Assembly (NCBI RefSeq): GCF_002946835.1
Contig: NZ_CP026652.1
Location: 8,122,001-8,186,000 of the forward strand
Source of the DNA: Streptomyces dengpaensis
GTDB lineage: Bacteria > Actinomycetota > Actinomycetes > Streptomycetales > Streptomycetaceae
DNA length: 64,000 nucleotides
Direction of reading: 5' to 3'
Numbering within the stretch: the first letter of the stretch is position 1; every line of letters begins with the position of its first letter. A model generated the notes under the pieces. That model worked only from the letters and a program-made list of their open reading frames with translations, ran no database searches and was not told the DNA's origin. Below are positions 58,544-64,000 of the stretch, piece after piece. The position numbers were made by a program, and so were the translations under genes.

Positions 58544-59073
58544 GGTCTCCCCTTCGTTGCGTTCCCGAGACTCGCAGCCCGCTGGTGTCCCAGACGCGAC
58601 GGTGGCCATCACTCCGTCGTTTTCTTGATCCGCCGAAACCTAAGCACACTTATGGCGGGAACGCGCCGACGTCACGGGCATTCTGCGCGTAGGAGGGTTG
58701 AGGGCGGAGCCGATCTCGATGATGAATTCCGGGAGTAGCGGTGCCCGATGACCATTTCGGCACGCCCGCAACATGAATCCATCCTGCTTAACAGAGATTA
58801 CGGCATTTTCGCCGAGCCGGCAGGGGCGACCGGGCGGGAGCAGGTGCGCGGCCATCGCGTGGATGCCATGGGCCGCCGCAGCGTCGCATGGGTCAGGCGT
58901 CCTGGGACGCAGCGATGGGTTGTCTGTACGGAGACGGAGTAGTGTTTTGGACAGCCTGCCCGCGCCGTCGACACCCGGGCACGGACGGTGACCATCGATG
59001 CCCGATCTACGTCACGAGGCGACTCCGGGTCACGCAGCCGGCTCTCCGTAGAGGCGCTGAGACCGGAGGTGGC
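58544..59073. other. 530-bp divergent intergenic stretch
   Basis: Lies between the divergent SDR and cupin genes. No ECF41-type element (allowing one mismatch in TGTCACA) was seen on either strand by eye. Short frames present have no recognisable motif. Confidence 0.5.
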
Positions 59074-59522
59074 GTGACGCCGAACAACGAACCGGTGGCA
59101 ACTCCCCCAGGGAACCGCGGGCAGCGATCCGAGGCCTGGAAGACCGCGGTCACCATGATCCAGGAGGCGAAACCACCCTCCGTTCCGGAGGGAGCACACG
59201 TCATGACGTTGCTCGTCGAATTCCCCCCTGGAGACCCTGGCACACCTCCGCACCGTCACTTCGGTCCGGCCTTCGGGTATGTGCTGGAGGGCGAGATGCT
59301 GTTCGAGCTGGAGGGAGAGCCCGAGCGGGTGATCCGGGCCGGGGAGGCGTCTGGGAGCCGGGAGGCGACGTCATCCACTACCAGGACGGCAACAACCGCA
59401 CAGACATGCCGAGCCGGTTCATCGTCACGATGATGTGCGAGCCCGACAAGCCCATGCTCGTCCTCGTCGACGAGGAGGAACTGGCACAACGCAAGGACAA
59501 GCGCGCCCCACGACCGTCCTAA
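59074..59522 (+). pseudogene. Cupin-domain gene with a single-base frameshift
   Basis: GTG at 59074 (RBS GGAGG) starts a protein parallel to the cupin at 39093: RSEAWKTAVTMIQEAKPPSV, PPHRHFGPAFGYVLEGEMLF, then near 59350 a T appears to be missing in the codon for Phe of AGEAFWEPGG. The other frame continues WEPGGDVIHYQDGNNRTDMP, RFIVTMMCEPDKPMLVLVDE to TAA at 59522. Correcting one base would restore a protein of about 149 residues. It is either a young pseudogene or a sequencing error. Confidence 0.85.
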
Positions 59523-59737
59523 AACGTGCTGCAGATGGCAGTGAGCAGAGTGTCTCCCGTCTAGGAGTGGGGTGTTGCGGGCCGCCTCGTCGGTGTGTTG
59601 ACGGCCGGAGTCGCCAGTCATCTGCTGCCCCAACCGGAAGAGAACGCAACTCCGGTTGGGGCGCGGGACGACTCGGCGAGGAAGCCGGCGCAAGGCGAGG
59701 CTTTGATCACGCAGGGCCGTCACGAGGGAGGGCTCAC

Positions 59738-61627
<1,890 letters not shown>

Positions 61628-61972
61628 GTGGACGCCAGTTACGAGGCCGCGCGCGGCTTGACCGACCTTGAAGGATTCCTGTACTGGGAAGCCCACCGCC
61701 GTTCCGCTCACCGCCGTGCGACCGAGTTCGCCGCGCGAGTGACCGGGCTGAGCGAGGCGCAGAAAGCCGAAATCGAGTGGTGGTACGTAGAAGAGCAGAT
61801 CCAGGTTTGCCGGAAGTTGACCGAGCACATCACCGACCACTTCACAGCGGTGGAGGAACACCATGCCAAGCGCTATGCACAGCTGCGTCGGGGTGCGTAC
61901 TTCGCGACGCTTGTCATCAACATGGTGGTGCTCGGCCTGTCCAGTGGGGTGATTCTCGGTACCGTCCGCTGA
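61628..61972 (+). CDS. Small protein with C-terminal membrane segment
   Basis: The 114-residue protein starts at a GTG after GGAGAACCTT. Residues 1-85 are charged and helical (GLTDLEGFLYWEAHRRSAHR, EIEWWYVEEQIQVCRKLTEH) and residues 90-110 form one membrane segment (ATLVINMVVLGLSSGVILGT). The protein would be a tail-anchored helical protein with its body inside the cell. I do not recognise the family; similar small proteins are common hypothetical proteins in Streptomyces. It stands alone. Confidence 0.75.
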   Translation: MDASYEAARGLTDLEGFLYWEAHRRSAHRRATEFAARVTGLSEAQKAEIEWWYVEEQIQVCRKLTEHITDHFTAVEEHHAKRYAQLRRGAYFATLVINMVVLGLSSGVILGTVR

Positions 61973-62100
61973 CCAAGCAGACAGAATCGCGGCAGCGCCC
62001 TACCGGCGCGGCATGCCGGGCTACCCTCACGCCGGCAGGCAGATGGGCGCAGCAGGAAGGTATACAGCGGAGTCGGCTGCCGCGTCTGCCCTGGGTCAGC

Positions 62101-62637
62101 TCACGGCGCCGTTTCCAGGCTGGACAGCAACTTACGCAAAGCGCAGGCAACGGTGGCCCGTTCTTCGGGCTCCAGCACGGACAGCAGTTTCTGCTCCAAG
62201 GCGAGGTGGCCCTCGATGCGACGGTCGAAGTCTTCCCGCCCCTGCTCCGTCAGGCTGACCAGTGAAACGCGCCGATCGTCGGGCGACATTGTGCGGTTGA
62301 TCCAGCCTTCACGCTCCAGCCGGTTGAGGCGCCCACTGAGTCCGGCCGAGGAGACGATCAGGGCCTGCTTGAGCTGTCCGGGCGTCAGCACATAGGGCGG
62401 CCCTGTCCGGCGCAGTGCCTGCAGCAGGTCGAAGTCCCCCACGTTGGCGATAGCCCTGCCCTCCCGGCGCCGCAGCTGGTCCTCGACCAGCTCCTCGATC
62501 AGCCGTGCCGCACGAAGCAGGCGCCCGATCACGGCACTCGACGAGACATCCAGCTTGGGCCACTGATGCCCCCATTGCTCCAGCATGGCAGCCACGCTGT
62601 CGCCGCCGCCGGAATGAGGATCGAATTCTGTATTCAT
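62101..62637 (-). CDS. MarR-family transcriptional regulator
   Basis: The 178-residue protein has an N-terminal helix pair (SSAVIGRLLRAARLIEELVE), winged HTH (VLTPGQLKQALIVSSAGLSG, RLNRLEREGWINRTMSPDDR, RVSLVSLTEQG) and C-terminal dimerisation helix. The N-terminal length fits MarR regulators with the extended N-helix. The start at 62637 is the first ATG before the domain; its RBS is weak. It has no obvious divergent partner: 62638-63256 has no recognisable gene, so its targets may lie elsewhere. Confidence 0.88.
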   Translation of the reverse strand: MNTEFDPHSGGGDSVAAMLEQWGHQWPKLDVSSSAVIGRLLRAARLIEELVEDQLRRREGRAIANVGDFDLLQALRRTGPPYVLTPGQLKQALIVSSAGLSGRLNRLEREGWINRTMSPDDRRVSLVSLTEQGREDFDRRIEGHLALEQKLLSVLEPEERATVACALRKLLSSLETAP

Positions 62638-63256
62638 GCTGTGATCAGTGTAGAGCGCGGCGCCGTCGGCCAGGGCTCTCTGCCAGTGGCACCACCGGGG
62701 AGCCAACGGCCGTGGGCAGCGCCTGCGGTCAGCGGAAGGAAGAAACACTGTTGCTGAACACCATGTTCACCGACCGCTGTGGGTATGTGCGAGGCGGAGA
62801 AAGCTTTGATAGGCTGATCACAGCGTTTCAGACGCCGTGCGACACGATCTCCCGTGAAAGGTGTCCGGAACGCGTTGACGCCTGCTCCTTAGAGCCGAGC
62901 AGGTGGAGTGTTCCGGGCGCCATGGCATCCCCCGTCAGTGGCGCCCGGAGCCATCTTCGCACGCGGCTTCGACTTTCCCCGGGACGAGCCGGGGGAACCG
63001 CGCTTGACCGGCTCGAGGAGCAGCGAACCGTGGCGGTCTGCTGCGCGGACCACCCGGGCGTATGGTCGGCCAGTTCGCCGGCCGCCCCAATGGGCCCACC
63101 GCCGGCTCGGCCCGTCGGCACGTGCAAGGCGTGTCACCAAATTGCTCGCACGCAAGGTGTGCCCACCAGATCACTGTGCAGCGCATGTGTATTCAGCCAG
63201 CGGGAAGCTCCGCTTGCGCTTTCCCGCTGGTAGGGCCCTACCAACTCCGCGGAAAG
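62638..63256. other. 619-bp stretch without a recognisable gene
   Basis: Frames on both strands are Arg/Ser-rich and typical of non-coding GC-rich DNA. A plus-strand frame near 63100-63230 encodes a few Cys and His but no known motif. Confidence 0.5.
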
Positions 63257-63853
63257 CTAGGAGCGCTTGGCGCGGTAGAGGCCCCGGCCGGTACGGCGGA
63301 TTCGGGAAGTGCCGACCAGGCGATCGAGCGTGCTCCGGACGGCGTTGATGCTCCCACTGTCGGTGTCGCGGCCGAGAGCCGCGGCTACATCGCGGGCCCG
63401 TACATCCACATTGCCGGCCGTGGCGAAGTACCCCAGGATCTGCTCGGTGAGCTTGCCGTACTGCCTCTGCCTGTCAGCTTCCGTGGAGGCTCCGGAGTCA
63501 ACAAACCCCTTGGCGTCCTGCCGGCGCGCGGGCTGCTGAATCTGTGGTTCGGTCTTCGGCGCGACGTCTGCGGACGTGGAGGAGGACATGTCCGTCTGCG
63601 GTTCCGCGGGCGCCGATGCCTGGTCCGGCCCTGTAGCCGCAGCGCGGGGAGCGCCCGCCGGGGCCGCGCCGGCTGCGTCGTGCATCAGGACCTCGAGGGC
63701 ACTAAGGGCCCGCTGGACGGAACCGAGATGCGCTACGACTGCGGCCAGTTCCCTCTCCAGCGCCTGCTTCTGGACCTCCAGGCGGGCCAGGTCTTCCTGG
63801 AGACTTTCAGCGGTGATCTCAATGTTATGCACCGCGCGGGTTACAGAGACCAT
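63257..63853 (-). CDS. Coiled-coil protein with C-terminal winged-helix-like domain
   Basis: The 198-residue protein has an N-terminal coiled coil (ESLQEDLARLEVQKQALERE, residues 15-50), a disordered Ala/Pro/Gln-rich middle (about 60-125), and a C-terminal domain (YGKLTEQILGYFATAGNVDV, RARDVAAALGRDTDSGSINA, VRSTLDRLVGTSRIRRTGRG) that reads like a winged helix. A strong RBS (GAGGAGAGGAAC) precedes the ATG at 63853. I do not recognise the family; the architecture suggests a DNA-binding dimer. Nothing is seen in 63854-64000. Confidence 0.75.
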   Translation of the reverse strand: MVSVTRAVHNIEITAESLQEDLARLEVQKQALERELAAVVAHLGSVQRALSALEVLMHDAAGAAPAGAPRAAATGPDQASAPAEPQTDMSSSTSADVAPKTEPQIQQPARRQDAKGFVDSGASTEADRQRQYGKLTEQILGYFATAGNVDVRARDVAAALGRDTDSGSINAVRSTLDRLVGTSRIRRTGRGLYRAKRS

Positions 63854-64000
63854 GTGTTCCTCTCCTCCTCAACCCTTCTTGTGCCGTCCCTGCCGGCTCA
63901 CCTGCGGTGCCGCTCGGCCCGGACGCCGGGGTGGGTACCCACGGGACATCATATGCAGTAGCGCACACTGCGGAGTACAGATGAATCAGGCGGACCACAC

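Noticed and set aside
58544..59073. ECF41-type promoter for the second SDR/cupin pair
   Set aside because: Only weak look-alikes (for example CGTCACG near 59011) without NGTC at 16 bases were found.

Overview
The window looks like a piece of a Streptomyces (or close relative) chromosome, probably an accessory arm region. By eye it is very GC-rich with GC-rich third codon positions, uses many GTG starts with GGAGG-type ribosome binding sites, and carries typical Streptomyces families: sugar ABC operons lacking their own ATPase, LacI, GntR, PucR, MarR and LuxR regulators, ECF sigma factors, and a PAS/GAF phosphatase-type sensor. No rRNA, tRNA or CRISPR array was seen.

Layout. 1-11.5 kb: a truncated PAS/GAF sensor with in-frame 9-bp repeats, a small LuxR-type HTH protein, a divergent MarR / alpha-beta hydrolase pair with two strong operators, a nitronate monooxygenase-like enzyme, two gene remnants, an ECF41 (SigJ-like) sigma factor with an AhpD-like partner, an MFS transporter, a pirin-GNAT operon diverging from a second AhpD-like gene, and a methyltransferase. 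11.8-18.7 kb: a LacI-controlled sugar operon (binding protein, two permeases, GH65 enzyme, LacI). 18.8-21 kb: broken LuxR/LAL regulator, a hydrolase and a decayed stretch. 21-28.8 kb: a minus-strand operon of sugar ABC transporter, GH130 enzyme, Gfo/Idh oxidoreductase, a gutted GH13 gene and phosphomannomutase, consistent with uptake and phosphorolysis of beta-mannosides. 28.9-40.5 kb: a gene graveyard (LacI, YceI, NmrA-type SDR, ferredoxin, IS630, IS5, E2 subunit and serine recombinase remnants) in which intact OsmC, Ohr, ECF41 sigma, AceE, SDR, cupin and AhpD-like genes survive. 40.9-45 kb: acyl-CoA synthetase with divergent PucR regulator, and an aminoglycoside-phosphotransferase-like gene. 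45.3-57.4 kb: an alpha-galactoside / D-galactose locus with ABC transporter, GH36 alpha-galactosidase and every step of the De Ley-Doudoroff pathway (SDR dehydrogenase, SMP-30 lactonase, DgoD dehydratase, PfkB kinase, KDPGal aldolase) plus mutarotase and FadR-type GntR regulator. 57.8-64 kb: a second SDR/cupin divergent pair (cupin frameshifted), a secreted serine hydrolase, a small membrane protein, MarR and a coiled-coil protein.

The most interesting signal is not a gene. A promoter-like motif, TGTCACA, exactly 16 bases, then NGTC, occurs eight times as an exact match (plus once with one mismatch). It sits upstream of both CxxC AhpD-like genes of one subtype, an SDR, a cupin, an OsmC gene and two decayed SDR genes, and twice more near the second ECF41 sigma gene. 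It matches the promoter type known for ECF41 sigma factors (TGTCACA-N16-CGTC), so the window seems to hold a dispersed ECF41 regulon for redox or detoxification functions, part of which is decaying while its promoters remain.

A second pattern is that many pseudogenes are hollowed out: recognisable start and end are kept while the middle is deleted (GH13, NmrA-type SDR, YceI, E2, GH27, metallophosphoesterase).
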